Assembly: GCA_023213395.1 (NCBI GenBank)
Contig: CM041465.1
Location: 10,850,001 to 10,914,000 of the forward strand
Reading direction: 5' to 3'
DNA length: 64,000 nt
DNA from: Cycas panzhihuaensis
Lineage: Eukaryota; Cycadophyta
This document shows, in pieces, positions 1 to 11,245 of this stretch (the stretch's first letter is position 1; the number at the start of each line of letters is the position of its first letter). The translations under genes were made by a program, and so were the position numbers. Under the pieces are notes generated by a model. The model was not told the origin of the DNA. It was given only the letters and a program-made list of their open reading frames with translations, and searched no databases.

Positions 1-1307
1 ACGTTTTAGAACTTATTTAGGCCTAATTCTACTTCTTGAATATGAAGCTCTAAGTTTAGTTTGCAGCACAAAAATCAACACTCAATTTTGTTATCATAGG
101 AGAAAGTTATTATTATTTTAGTGAATACTACTTTTTTTATTTTTTTGTATTAAAAAAAAAAAAGTGAAGAAATTTTCTTCCTTCTTTTTATAAGGCTTAA
201 AAGTCCATTGTAAAAGTGAGTTAAAATACACTTAGATCATAGCAATATCTGGTGTCCTCACTCACTTATCAGCATTATATTTCAACACTCCAAAATCACT
301 TCAAGTAAGCACTCTAAAGATATTCCAAGTAAGCACTCCAAGCAAGTGTTATATTTTTAGTTATATGTATGTTTGATACAAATTTGATAATCCTTTTACT
401 CTTCCTAAAAGGAATGCATCATATACATTATGTTTTTCCATCTTGTACCTATTCATATACTTACCAAGGTTAAGATACCTTGGTTGGTAGATTGTTGTGC
501 CATAAATGATGCGTGGGTTTCAAGTTGGGACTAGACTGAACTGAAATATTGATGAGGTTTGGTTAGCCATACCATCATGCCTCAATCAGGGATCATCTTG
601 ATAACAAATCAAAAAAACTAAAACTTTAATATAAAATTAAAGTATACCCAATCTAATATCTATCATATATATGGTATGCATGTACCACTCTTTAGAGGAG
701 GTATATAGCTACTCATTGGTGAACTAGGTGAGGATTAGGAGTACCTAGGCTCTATTATGACTTGGATTTCATCACCAAACACAATTACAAGTATCACGGG
801 TGAAGGCCAACTTAATTCTACTAGAAGCCTAGGCATCCCTTCAACAACCTCAACTATATGTTCGACACAAGTTAGAGGTTATTAAGTTGATTATGCATCC
901 TATATTTGAGTTTCAAGTTGTGTATACCTAATGATATTAGCTTCCACATTAGCTTATGATCTTGTATATTGATCACTTACTTATTTGTAAAAAGTGATCC
1001 ATAGTATAATCACAATCATAGTGCTTCTCATATTCTTGCCACATCAGGTTATTATTTTCTACAAGTGTTAGTGGCTTATTTTCATCATAGTACTTCTCAT
1101 ATTCCTATTGTATTAGGTTAATATTTGTCACAAGTGTTGGTGACTTTTCTCTAAGTTGCTCCCTTCATCTTTGAGTAACTATTATCACTTCTTCTTCCTT
1201 CTACTACACTACTTCATTACATCTCTTATTTATAAATAGTGATTGGTCATTTATTGCCATCACTTTTATAGTCCCTTATTTATTTCTTTCCTTCTTAAAA
1301 GACACCA
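1..1307 (+). other. Copia-1 untranslated leader
   Basis: No coding segment is visible here. The stretch aligns in inverted orientation with 11250-12547, the leader between primer site and gag of Copia-2. It is AT-rich with poly-A and poly-T runs near 130-165. The codon aligned with the Copia-2 gag start is not ATG in this copy, so this gag had lost its start. Confidence 0.6.
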
Positions 1308-2210
1308 CATCATCACATTTTAACAAAAATGTGAACTACATTCTTAAAGGGAAAGAAAACTGGGACATATAGTTCACTAATGTCAGAAATTCTACAAACT
1401 ATGAAGGTCTTTAGAGAGATCACTTACAACCTATACCATTTATTGTAGCTACGACTACCACAACTACTTTTAGAAGAGGTGCTCTAACTGCTCCCATTAA
1501 AGTTACAGCTAAATGTCAATGGGAACTTAATAATGATAAAATATGTATAGGGATACTTCTTGTCATTGATTATTTCCTATATAATCTCATTGATAAAGTT
1601 GTACATAATACAACATAATAAGTTCTTTAATTTCTTAAGAAGAACTTTGACACTAAATTAGACTTAGAATTTGTTCACTTAGTGCTAGAGATGAACAAAT
1701 TAAAAATGTAAAAAGTATACATAAGTGAGACAATCAATCTCCTTTGTCCAATTAAGTAAGTCATTAATAAAGATTTCAAAACTTAATACATTACATGGGA
1801 TTTCTTAATTTAGTCATATCTTCATATCCCATATTACAAAAATCTATTAGGAAGTCTTCAATCTAGTGGCACTTTAAAGACCCTAAACTTTGAGGCTCTT
1901 ACTAATAATTTCATTGAATTTGATAAGACCTTTGATACCAACATTGCCACTATATCTAATCTAGCTAATGCTGCTTTTGAAGTGAAAAAAATTTTTTATA
2001 TTAAAAATCAAGGTTAATACTCTCACAGAGGTGGTAATTCTTATGGAAGAGGAAGAGGTAGACAACAAGGGCAATGCCCTCTTGGTCAACAAGCTCCTTA
2101 ACTCCAACTAAAATAGTCTCAAGGCCAAGGCCAAAATAATCAACATAGACCTAGATCCAGTAATTAGAGATAATCCAACTGGCCTAATACTTCTTATGGG
2201 ACTAGAAATC
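1308..2210 (+). pseudogene. Copia-1 gag remnant
   Basis: Fragments in shifting frames match the gag of Copia-2, for example residues reading LKGKEN near 1345 and FDTKLDLEF near 1650. The C-terminal part has a Gly/Arg-rich stretch (HRGGNSYGRGRGRQQG) near 2025-2070, a common feature of nucleocapsid regions. Stops and frameshifts prevent translation. The copia assignment comes from the adjacent pol domains rather than from gag itself, which is poorly conserved. Confidence 0.6.
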
Positions 2211-2750
2211 AAATAATTGTATGCCAAAGGTATAATAGAAAAGAACATTATACCAAAAATTACAGAACTTCCACCAATAAACTACCAAGTTATTAATAGT
2301 GCCATGGTGCACATAATGTTGATAATACTTTTTTTGAAGATGCTTTTGGTAGAACACAATTTGCTTATGCACACCTTCAAAGAATTGGAACCACTTCATC
2401 AAATAATATTGATAGATCAACCAAGTATATTGAGGCTTATTATGGCTATGCTTATTTATTTTTGCCTTCACCACTTGGAGTTGCAAATAGTACCACCTCA
2501 AATACTTCATCTTGGATCATGGATACTAGAGCAACCCAACATATGACTTGTAATCACTAGTTCTTTTAGGATTTTGACTCTAAAGTTTATGGTATTGTAC
2601 ACATGGTTGACAAATCATCTTAGCCAGTCAAAGGACTTGGGACAGTTTGCCTGAAACTCCCAGGCCTTCTAGATTTTACCTTTATTGATGTTTTATATAT
2701 TCCTTCTCTGAAGCAAAACTTACTCTCCCTATCTACCCTTATCTTTCATA
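2211..2750 (+). pseudogene. Copia-1 zinc-knuckle and protease remnant
   Basis: At 2220 a degenerate zinc knuckle reads CQRYNRKEHYTKNY, with cysteines replaced by tyrosine. At about 2508-2548 the protease active-site box reads SWIMDTRATQHMT. Family members have D-S/T-G-A, so the glycine is arginine here, and the same change occurs in Copia-2. Protease strands continue to about 2720 (LYIPSLKQNLLSLSTL). The long open frames 2202-2510 (-) and 2217-2546 (+) over this region are out-of-frame shadows. Confidence 0.65.
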
Positions 2751-3830
2751 GATTTGATTTGAGTGTAACTACAAATAATCAAAGTCTCTGTGTCATTCAC
2801 CCTCCTTCAAATACTATGGTTATGACCAAAATTCTTGATGGAAAACGTTTTACCTAACTGGCTCACTATCCTCTGAAGCTAACTATATTGATGATGACTT
2901 TGCTTTTACCATAACCTTGACTCCTTAAAAGTTGTCCCAAGTAGCCATATGGCATGCTCATATGGGGCATATCAAAATTGATCATTTAAGAGAACTATAT
3001 GCCACTTTTTCTAGTATGCCTAGGCTCTCCTCTAAGCCCTTCAAATGTGAAGCATATATCATCGCTAAATCTTAAAGACAACCCTTTTCTCATAGTCAAT
3101 AGAAATCTAGCTAACCTTTACAGCTTGTAAACTCAGATATATGCAATCCTTTGTCCATCCCTTCTCTTAAATAGAAGTGGTATTATATTACTTTTATTGA
3201 TGATTCTACTAAGAAAGTATGGGTTGCTTTTCTTACAAAGAAAGATGAATCCTTTTCTATGTTTTAAGCTTTCAAGGTCTGTGTGGAAAATAAATCTGGA
3301 TTCAAGATCGAAATACTTAGGAACGACAATGGTGGAAAGTACACCTCTGATGATTTTGAATTGTACCTAAGTCACCATGGGATCAAACATCAAACCAGTG
3401 TTAAAGGTACACCCTAGCAAAATGGAGTTATTGAGCACATGAATAGGACCATCATAAACATGGCTTATGCTATGCTGGTATATAAGAATGTCCTTGTCTA
3501 TCTTTAGACTAAGGCTATCTAGACTACCATGTATTACATCAATACAATTAGTCCCTCCAAGCTCAACCCCTCTCCACATAATATGTGGTATGGATAAACC
3601 CCCTTTATCTCCTACTTCAAAATTTTTGGTTCTACTTGTTATGCTCACATTTTAGAAGAACATAGAAATAAGCTCCAAAATAGAGCCCTCAAAGGCATCT
3701 TTGTCGAATACCCTATGGACAAAAAGGGATATAAGGTTTTTATACCTTCACAACACAAAATTATTATTGCTAAATATGTTATCTTTGTAGAGATTGAAGA
3801 TCAATTACTTAGACTTGATTCTAAGATATT
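2751..3830 (+). pseudogene. Copia-1 integrase (GAG-pre-integrase and rve core)
   Basis: The HHCC zinc module is visible as WHAHMGHIKIDHLREL near 2950-3000 with a following Cys region (one Cys is Tyr). The catalytic core follows, with HTSDICNP/LVNSDI-type start near 3130, FIDDSTKKVWV near 3195, and the second aspartate in NDNGGKYTS near 3322. The glutamate box NGVIEHMNRTI is present at about 3424-3455, so the third acidic residue survives here but not in Copia-2. CAG/CAA codons changed to TAG/TAA cause several stops. The short frames 3367-3648 (-) and 3467-3655 (+) are shadows. Confidence 0.75.
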
Positions 3831-4299
3831 TTTATATTGATTTAATAATACTACTAAATTTGATGTCTATATTCTAAAATTTAGGGGGGCAGATGTCCAA
3901 CAATTGCTTAAAATCTTGGAATTTGAAAATAGAGTTCCAGAGGATACAAGTTATGACTCCTAACCAATGTGTACAAATCCAACACCATCATTTGTGAACA
4001 TCCAAGTTAATAAAGGTAAAGCCATAGTAGAAGGACCATCTTCTCCAATATTAGTGGCTAGTCCACCTTCTCCAACATCATCAACTTCCTCCATGCCAAA
4101 CATTTTACATGATCCTTCTAAGATCAAAATGAAGACCAAGAGGCTACAAAAATGAAAATCTGATTCCTAACTCAAGGTTTTCGTAAAGCCTAATAGCTAC
4201 ACAAGGGCAAGCAACCAAATGAGGTAAGAAAAACTGGCACTAGAAGTGCCCATAAAGCAAGTATGTATGAATTACTTTCTGTTGAGCTTAAACTAACAA

Positions 4300-4930
4300 A
4301 ATTACACCTTACTTTTAATGAAGATCCTATAACATACCAAGAAGTTGTAAAGCATATAGCTTAAAGAAATTCCATGAACGAAGAGTACCAATCTCTTATC
4401 AAGAATAGTATATTAGAGCTTGTTGATCTACCACTTGGAAGAAAGGTAGTTCAAAATAAATAAGTGTTCAAAAATAAGTATAGATTAGATGGCACCCTAG
4501 AAAACCACAAAGTAAGGTTATAAAAGGATTCACGTAAAGGTAAGGCATTAACTACACTAAAATCTTTGCTCCTATAACCAAGTGGCCCACAATCATAACT
4601 CTTATAGTCTTAGTTGCTCAACAGGGTTGGAAAATCCACCAACTCAATGTTAAGACCACATTTCTCAATGGGGACCTTAAATAAGAAATTTATATGGCTC
4701 AACTAGTGGCTACACCTATGGAAACTAGTATTAAACTCTCAGCTAATGGTGACACTAAGGAGGTAGAAGCAACAATCTATAGGCAACTTATAGGTAATCT
4801 CGTTTATACTACTAACATAAGGCTAGATATTACACACTATGTTGGTATTCTTACAAGATTCATGACAAATCCTAAGAAGAATCACTGGTAAGCTGCAATA
4901 CAAGTGTTGAGGTACCTGAAAATGACCAAT
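4300..4930 (+). pseudogene. Copia-1 reverse transcriptase, internally deleted
   Basis: The N-terminal RT region is seen at 4320-4690 (NEEYQSLIKNSILELVDLP, then VFKNKYRLDGTLENHKVRL). At about 4694-4710 the sequence jumps directly to the part after the palm (TIYRQLIGNLVYTTNIRLDI). By comparison with Copia-2, about 430 bases between its 7878 and 7448 are missing, and these include the Y/FVDD catalytic box. The element cannot encode a working RT. Confidence 0.75.
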
Positions 4931-5395
4931 AAATATGGTCAATACATAATTTAAACTTTATGCATACACAAACTCAGACTTTTCTAGAGATAAAGACATA
5001 GGAAGATCTATGTCTAGGTATGTAACATTTCTTGGAATAGCACTAATATCATTGGGATCCAAAAAATAAAAGATAGTTACAGAATCAACTATTAAAGCTG
5101 AATATATTATTACTTCTAAGATAAGTAAGGAGGTGATATGGCTTAGAAAATTATTAAATATATTAAATGCCACCCAAACAAGTTCTACCAGCTTACATGT
5201 AGATAATTATTCTACAATCTAAATGCTTAAAAATCTTGTATTTCATGATCATACTAAATATATAAGTATGAAAGTCCATAGGATTAGAGAACTAGTTTAT
5301 GATGGTGTAATTCAACTAGAGTATTGCCCCAACAATAGATCAAGTGGCTAATATCTTCACTAAAGCACTTAAGAGGGTGAAGTTTGAATAATTAT
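4931..5395 (+). pseudogene. Copia-1 RNase H remnant
   Basis: Pieces match the copia-type RNase H of Copia-2 at 6745-7260, including the C-terminal IFTKALKRVKFE near 5352-5388, in which only a few residues differ from Copia-2. Several stops interrupt it. The antisense frame 4958-5173 is a shadow. Confidence 0.65.
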
Positions 5396-5866
5396 GAAGG
5401 TAAATCAGCCTTAGGGCCTCCATCTCTGACTGATTGAAGGAGATGAAAATATGACCATCATACTTTATCTCATTCATGAAAACTCCTTGTGGGCACAGAA
5501 GGAAAAGAGTAAGTCTCTTCTCTATCTCATTCATGAAAATCCCTTGTAGGCATGAAAGGATAAGGGTTATATCATTTTAGAAAATTAGAACCTATGAAAA
5601 CCTAAAAGGGCATAGGGGATGACCAAATGGTATATGGAGACTCAGTAGATTTTAACTATAAAATTCATTGTACTGATTAGCTATCTGGCTTCATTTAAAG
5701 AATTTCCTAAGTTAGGTTAGTAGATTAGAAAATCTATGGATTTTCTTCCCCATGAGGGTTTCCCACAAAAGTGTCATGGTAGTTTACTTTGTAAGAGGCT
5801 CAAATGAAAACCTCATAGGATAGAATAAAATATGATGAAATATCCTTCTACTATTAAGGGGAAGAT
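5396..5866 (+). other. Copia-1 3' untranslated region and polypurine tract
   Basis: No coding signal is seen. A short local duplication with the core TATCTCATTCATGAAAA occurs at about 5467 and 5524. The polypurine tract AAGGGGAAG is at 5856-5864, directly before the LTR. The counterpart in Copia-2 is at 6331-6339. Confidence 0.6.
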
Positions 5867-6030
5867 TCAAGGGTCTTAAATGAACTTTAAATTAGATCAC
5901 TTAAGTGAAATGCACTTTTATGTGAATTATGTATAATTTCATTTCACCAAACTCTAATGCGCCTTCTCTCAATATAAAAGTAAAATCTCAATGGAGGAGG
6001 TTCATTCTTACCTCCCCATTTTATGAAAGC
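5867..6030 (+). repeat. Copia-1 3' LTR, first part
   Basis: This matches the reverse complement of the Copia-2 LTRs but lacks about 50 bases at the start, just after the first few LTR bases. It ends at 6030, where Copia-2 is inserted. The remaining LTR part is at 13587-13672. Bases 6026-6030 (aaagc) and 13582-13586 (agagc) are the target duplication of Copia-2, with one mismatch. Confidence 0.85.
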
Positions 6031-6328
6031 TAAAAAGAGTGGATATATCCTTTATCTCCATGTACTAAACACAAAGGTAAACATGGGAGCAAGACAGACT
6101 TAAGAGAAAGAAAGTAGCTCTCACAAAATAGGGAGGTAAGAATAAGCCTCCTCCATTGAGCTTTTACTTTTATATTAAGAGAGGGAGCATTAGAGTTAGG
6201 TAAAATGAAATTATACATAATGTATATAAAAGTGCATTTCACTTAAGTTATTTAATTTAAAGTTCACTTAAGACCCATTTTAGAAATAATCAACTAATGT
6301 AATAACCTTGTGATATTAACCCCTTTCA
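6031..6328 (-). repeat. Copia-2 3' LTR
   Basis: It is 298 bp long and reads TGAAAGGGG to the 3' terminus on the minus strand. The outer terminus has TA where TG/CA is expected (6031-6032), while the right-hand LTR keeps it. Its length is identical to the 5' LTR at 13284-13581. Confidence 0.9.
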
Positions 6329-6330
6329 AT

Positions 6331-6339
6331 CTCCCCCTT
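6331..6339 (-). other. Copia-2 polypurine tract
   Basis: On the minus strand this reads AAGGGGGAG, followed by AT and then the first LTR base. This is the expected plus-strand primer position and fixes the element's orientation. Confidence 0.75.
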
Positions 6340-6744
6340 AATGGTTGAAGGTCATTTCATCCTATTTTATTCTATCCTATGAGGTATTTATTTAAGCCTC
6401 TTACAAAGCAAACTATTATGACGCTTTTGTGGGAAACCCTCATGGGGAGGAAAACCCACAATTTTTTTAATCTACTAACCTAGCTCAGGTAGCTCTTTAA
6501 ATAAAGCCAAATAGCTAATTAGTATAATAAATTTTGTAACTGAAATCTACTAAGTTTCCATATACCATTTGGTCATCCCCTATACCCTTTCAGGTTTTCA
6601 TAGGTTATGATTCGAAAATGATACAATAATTGTCCTTCTGCACCTACAAGGGGTTTTTATGAATAAGATAGAGTATGATGGTCTTATTATCATCTCCTTT
6701 AATTAGCCAGAGATGGAAGCCCTAAGGAAGAGTTGCCTTCAAAA
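6340..6744 (-). other. Copia-2 3' untranslated region
   Basis: No coding signal is seen. The stretch is the inverted counterpart of 5396-5850 in Copia-1, including the sequence around TTTCATCCTATTTTATTC (6353-6370). Confidence 0.55.
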
Positions 6745-7260
6745 CTATTTAAACTTCACCTTCTTTAGTGGTTTGGTGAAGATATGAGCCACTTGATCTA
6801 CTGTGGGGTGGTACTCTAGTTGAATTGTTCCAGCATGAGCTAGTTCTCTAATCTTATAAACTTTCATACTTTTATGTTTGGTACGATTATGAAATATACG
6901 ATTTTTATCCATTTGGATTGTAGATTGATTATATGCATGTAAGCTAGTAGAACTTATTTGAGTGGCATTTAATATATTCAATAATTTCCTAAGACATATC
7001 ACCTCCTTGCTTGTCTCAGAAGCAACAATATATTTAGATTCAGTAGTTGAGTCTACAAATATCTTCTATCATATAGATCTCCATGATTTAGGTGATGTTC
7101 TAAGAAATGTTACATACCCAAACGTAGATCTTCCTATGTCTTTATTTCTAGCAAAGTCTGAGTCTATATATGCATAAAGTTTAAATTTTGCATTGGGTTC
7201 ATACAATAGACCATATTTGTTGGTCATCTTCATGTACCTCAACACTCATATTATAACTTA
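6745..7260 (-). pseudogene. Copia-2 RNase H
   Basis: An uninterrupted 85-residue piece at 6745-7002 covers the C-terminal half of a copia RNase H. It has the family box FHNRTKHKSMKV (usually FHERTKHIEVD) and ends VDQVAHIFTKPLKKVKF. Upstream pieces to about 7260 contain the N-terminal part with stops. The plus-strand frame 6962-7177 is a shadow. Confidence 0.75.
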
Positions 7261-7439
7261 TTAGTGATTCTACTTAGGATTTGTCATGAACCTTACAAGA
7301 ATACCGACAAAGTGTGTAATATTTGGCTTTGTGTTAGTAGTATAGATGAGACTGCCTACAAGTTACCTATAGAGTGTTACATCTTCCTCCCTAGTGTCAC
7401 CATTATATGAGAGTATAACATTAGGTTCCATAGGTATAG

Positions 7440-8240
7440 CCACTATTCGAGTACCTTCCAACTAAAACTTTATCAGAAGATTGTTGATATATTTTTCTTG
7501 GGAGAGAAAGATTTTGTCATTCTTTTGAGTTACTTCAATTCCCAAGTAATATTTCATCAACTTGAGGTTAGACAATTCAAAAGTTTTAGCAAGTTCCTTC
7601 TTCATCTTGTTGATTACCTTTTTATTATTCCCTATTATTAGCATATCATCCACAAAGATTAAGAGATAAGTGACTTTATCACTATGGAACTTGATGAATA
7701 ATATTGTCTCAATATCCTAATAGTCACAAACATCATATCTAAGTTACCTCATTTTTTCAAATAACTTAGTAAACTAAGCACAAGAGGCTTGTTTTTTGTT
7801 GTATAAGGACTTTTTAAACTTACAAACCTTATGCTCTTAAATGATAATCTCATATCCTTCAGGTTGATCCATGTAAATTTCTTCTTTAAGGTCCCTATTA
7901 AGAAAATGTAGTCTTAACATCAAGTTGGTAGATTTTCCAACCCTGTTGAGCAGTCAAGGCTATAAGAGTTATGGTTGTGGGCCACTTGGTTATAGGAGCA
8001 AAGATTTCAGTGTAGTCAATGCCTTCCCTTTACGTGAATCTTTTTGCTACCAACCTCACCTTATGTTTTTCTAGGGTTCCATCTGATCTGTACTTATTTT
8101 TGAACATCCATTTATTTTGACATACTTTTCTTCCAAGTGGTAGATCAATAAGCTCCCATGTACCATTCTTAATAAGAGATTAGTACTCTTCATTCATGGC
8201 ATTTCTCCAAGTTATGTGCTTTATAGCTTCTTGGTATGTT
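7440..8240 (-). pseudogene. Copia-2 reverse transcriptase
   Basis: The RT reads leftwards from about 8240. It starts with the conserved NGTWELIDLPLGRK and WMFKNKYRSDGTLEKHK segments, then LIALTAQQGWKIYQLDVKT and FLNRDLKEEIYMDQPEGY. The catalytic box FVDDMLIIGNN lies at about 7625-7660, followed by an open stretch to 7462 (LSNLKLMKYYLGIEV). The two aspartates of the box are kept. Stops and frameshifts lie between the segments. This copy retains the RT core that Copia-1 has lost. Confidence 0.8.
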
Positions 8241-8818
8241 AGAGGCTCTTCATTAAGAGCAAGGTGTAGTTCTTTTGGTTTAAGCTCAACGGAAAACGAT
8301 TCATGCATCTTTATCCTGTGGGCACTTCTATTACCTATTTTGCCTATCTCATATGATTACATGTCCTTGTGTAGCTGGTAGGCTTCATGAAAACCTCGAG
8401 TTAGGAATGAGGTTTTTATTTCCATAGCCTCTTGGTCTTCATTTTGATCCTAAAAAGGATCATGTAAAAGATTTGGCACAGAGGAAGTTAATGATATTGG
8501 AGAAGATGGGCCAGCCATATATCTTAGAGAAGATGATCCTTCTGCTATGGCATTACCTTTGTTAACTTATCTATTCAAAAATGATAGTGATGGATGTGTA
8601 CACATTGGTTAGGAGTCATAGATTGTATCCTCTGGGGCTCTATTATCAGATTCCAAGATTTTGAGCAACTGTTAAGCATCTCCCCCCCTAATTTTTGGGA
8701 TTTAGACATCAAATTCAATAACATCATTAAATTGGTATGAAGGCATCTTGGCGTCAAGTTTTAGTAATTGATCTTCAATCTATGCAAAGATAACATCTCT
8801 AGTGATGATAATTTTACA
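8241..8818 (-). other. Copia-2 linker between integrase and reverse transcriptase
   Basis: This is the poorly conserved C-terminal integrase/linker region, matched in Copia-1 at 3830-4300. Fragments read PSFVN- and SSPISLT-like Ser/Pro-rich sequence in both copies. It is heavily broken. Frames at 8196-8381 (+) and 8575-8757 (-) are not supported as genes. Confidence 0.5.
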
Positions 8819-9454
8819 CTATGAAGGTATGAAAACCTTGTACCCCTTTTTGTTCATAGGGTATTTAACAAAGATGCCTTTGAGGGATCTATGTTGGAGC
8901 TTGTTTCTATGTTCTTCTAAAATGTGATCATAATAAGTAGAGCCAAAAATTTTGAAGTGAGAGATAGAGGGGGTTTGTTCGTACCATATTTCATGTAGAA
9001 AGGGGCCGAGCTTAAAGGGACTAACACTATTGATGTAATACACAATAGTCCAGATAGCCTCAGCCCAAAGATAGATAGGGACATTCTTATATACTAGCAT
9101 AGCATGAGTTATGTTCATGATGGTCTTATTCATATACTTGACAAATCCATTTTGTTGGGGTTTACCTACAACAGTGGTCTGATGTTTGATTCCATGTTGA
9201 CATAGGTACAATTTAAACTTATTGGATGTGTACTCACTACAATTGTCAATCCTATGTATTTTAATATTGAATCCATATTCATTTTCCATGTAGGCCTTGA
9301 AAGCTTGAAATATAGGAAAAGATTCATCTTGGTTTACAAAAAAAGCAACCCATACTTTCTTGGTAAAATCATCAATGAAAGTAATATAGTACCACTTCTG
9401 TTTGAGAGAAGGGATGGGCATAGGACCACATATATCTAAGTGTATAAGCTGCAA
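8819..9454 (-). pseudogene. Copia-2 integrase core
   Basis: An uninterrupted 211-residue segment carries the rve-type integrase core. The first aspartate is in LIHLDICGPMPIPS near the start. The second is in IHRIDNCSEYTS. The third acidic position, normally Glu in NGVVERMNRT, reads NGFVKYMNKTI, so Glu is replaced by Lys. The next part (AMLVYKNVPIYLWAEAI) is typical for copia. The integrase would join element DNA to the target, but with this change it would be inactive even if the frame were intact. Confidence 0.85.
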
Positions 9455-9490
9455 AGTCTGGCTAGATTTCCACTGACTATGAGGGAAGAG

Positions 9491-9814
9491 TTATGCTTGA
9501 GATTTGGAAATGATACATGCTTCACATTTGAAGGGCTTAGAGGAGAGCTTAGGCTTACCAAGAAGAGTGGCATGTAGTTCTCTTAAATGATCAATTTTGA
9601 TATGGCCCATATGAGCATGCCATAGGGCTACTTGGGACAACTTTTGAGGATTCAGGGTTGTGGTAAAAGTAGAGTCATCATCAACATAGTTGGCTTTAGA
9701 GGATGGTGAGCCAGTTAGGTAAAAAAGTTTGCCATCAAGAATTTTGGTCATAACCACAGCATTTGAAAGAGGGTGAATGGCATAGAGAGTTTGATTCTTT
9801 GTAGTTACACTCAA
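9491..9814 (-). pseudogene. Copia-2 GAG-pre-integrase zinc module
   Basis: An open stretch of 107 residues includes WHAHMGHIKIDHLREL, then CEACIISKS, giving an intact HHCC zinc module. It lies directly upstream of the integrase core and is separated from it by a stop near 9490. Confidence 0.8.
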
Positions 9815-10400
9815 ATCAAATCCATAAGAGATAAGGGTGGATAGGGAGAGAAAGTTCTACTTCAGAGTAGGAATATATAAAACATCAACAAGGGTAAATT
9901 TTGGAAGGCCTAGGAGTTTTAGGCAAATAGTTCCAAGTCCTTCGAATGGCTGAGATGATTTGTCAACCATGCATCAAAATCCTAAAAGAACTAGCGATGG
10001 CAAGTCATATGTTGGGTTGCTCTAGTATCCATGATCTAAGATGAAGTATTTGAGGTGGCACTATTTGTAACTCTAAGTGGTGAAAGCAAAAGTAAATAAC
10101 CATAGCCATAATGAGCCTCAATATACTTAGTGAATCTATCAACAACATTTGATAAAATGGTCCCAATTCTTTAAAGGTGTGCATAAGCAAATTACATTCC
10201 GCTAAAATCATCTTCAAAAGAAGTATTATTAACATTATGTGCACCATGGTACTGTTGATAACTCGGTAGTTTATTGGTGGAAGTTTTATAATTTTGGTAT
10301 AATGTCCTTTTCTATTATACCTTTGGCACATAATTATTTGATTTTCAGTCCCATAATAAGTATTGGATTGGTTGGATTATCTTTGATTACTTGATCTATG
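9815..10400 (-). pseudogene. Copia-2 protease and degenerate zinc knuckle
   Basis: The active-site box reads IMDTRATQHMT near 10010-10045, with Arg where Gly is expected, as in Copia-1. The box is followed by LGTICLKLLGLP and VLYIPTLK segments typical of copia protease and its linker. The knuckle at 10290-10330 reads CQRYNRKGHYTK and lacks the second Cys. The longer open frame 10005-10331 is out of frame with these boxes. Confidence 0.65.
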
Positions 10401-11245
10401 TCCAAGATGATTATTTTGGCCTTGTCCTTGAGACTATTTTTGTTAGAGTTGAGGAGCTTGTTGACCAAGAGGACATTATCCTTGTTGTCTACCTCTGCCT
10501 CTTACACGGGAATTATCACCTCTACAAGAGTATTGACCTTGATTTTTGGTATAACAAAGATCTTCTTCCATTTCAAAAGTAATATCAATTGGATCAGATG
10601 TAGCGGCAAAGTTGGTATGAAAGGTCTTATCGAATTTATTGAACATATCAGTAAGAGCTTTAAATTTTAAGATCTTCAAAGTGCCACTCGATTGAAGACT
10701 TCCTAGTAGATTTTTGTAATCTAGGATATGGAGACATGACTGAATCAAGAAAGCCCATGTAATATATTGAACTTTGAAATCTTTATCAATGGCTTGCTTG
10801 ATTAGATGAAGGAGATTAATATCTCACTTGCATATCCTTTCTACATTTTTAATTTGTTCATCTCTAGCACTAAGTGAATAAATTCTAAGTCTGATTTAGT
10901 GTCAAAATTCTTCTTAAGAACTTCACGAACTTTCCATGTCGTATCATGTATAACTTCATCAATGAGATTATATAGGGAATAATCAGTGGCAAGATGTATC
11001 TCTACACAGATTTTATCATCATCAAGTTTACATTAACATTTAGTTGCACCTTTAGTAGGAGTAGTTGGAGCACCTCCTCTAGAAGTAGTTGAGGTAGGAA
11101 TAGCTACAACAAATGGTGTAAATTGTAAGTGATCTATCTAAAGACCTTCATACTTTGTAGCATTTCTAACACTAGTGAATTATATATCCTAATTTTCTTT
11201 CCCTTTTAGAATGGACTTCATATTTTGCTTGAACTATGAGGACAT
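10401..11245 (-). pseudogene. Copia-2 gag
   Basis: A likely start ATG is at 11245 on the minus strand, followed by a TAG and then FKQNMKSILKGKENQD. Further in-frame runs include TKCQCKLDDDKICVEIHLATDY and VREVLKKNFDTKSDLEF near 11000-10880. The C-terminal 90 residues at 10476-10748 end in a Gly/Arg-rich tail (NSRVRGRGRQQG). It would form the capsid/nucleocapsid. It is broken by stops in the middle. Confidence 0.65.

Larger units (their letters stand above)
1..6030 (+). mobile_element. Copia-1, Ty1/copia LTR retrotransposon, left part (5' LTR outside window)
   Basis: This is a degenerate plus-strand copia element in the order leader, gag, protease, integrase, reverse transcriptase, RNase H, polypurine tract, 3' LTR. 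Its 5' LTR lies left of the window. The first base matches, in reverse complement, the neighbourhood of 12547 in sister copy Copia-2, about 740 bases inside that copy's 5' LTR. The 3' LTR is interrupted at 6030 by Copia-2 and resumes at 13587, ending at 13672. All reading frames carry stops. The matches to Copia-2 run along the whole length in inverted orientation. Confidence 0.85.

Noticed and set aside
2202-2546. Overlapping frames of over 100 residues on both strands
   Set aside because: Neither is in frame with the protease and zinc-knuckle boxes of Copia-1; they are shadows.
10005-10331. A 108-residue frame in Copia-2
   Set aside because: It is the inverted counterpart of the shadow frame in Copia-1 and out of frame with the protease box.
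10391-10670. Plus-strand frames opposite Copia-2 gag
   Set aside because: They are antisense shadows of the gag C-terminus with no counterpart in other elements.
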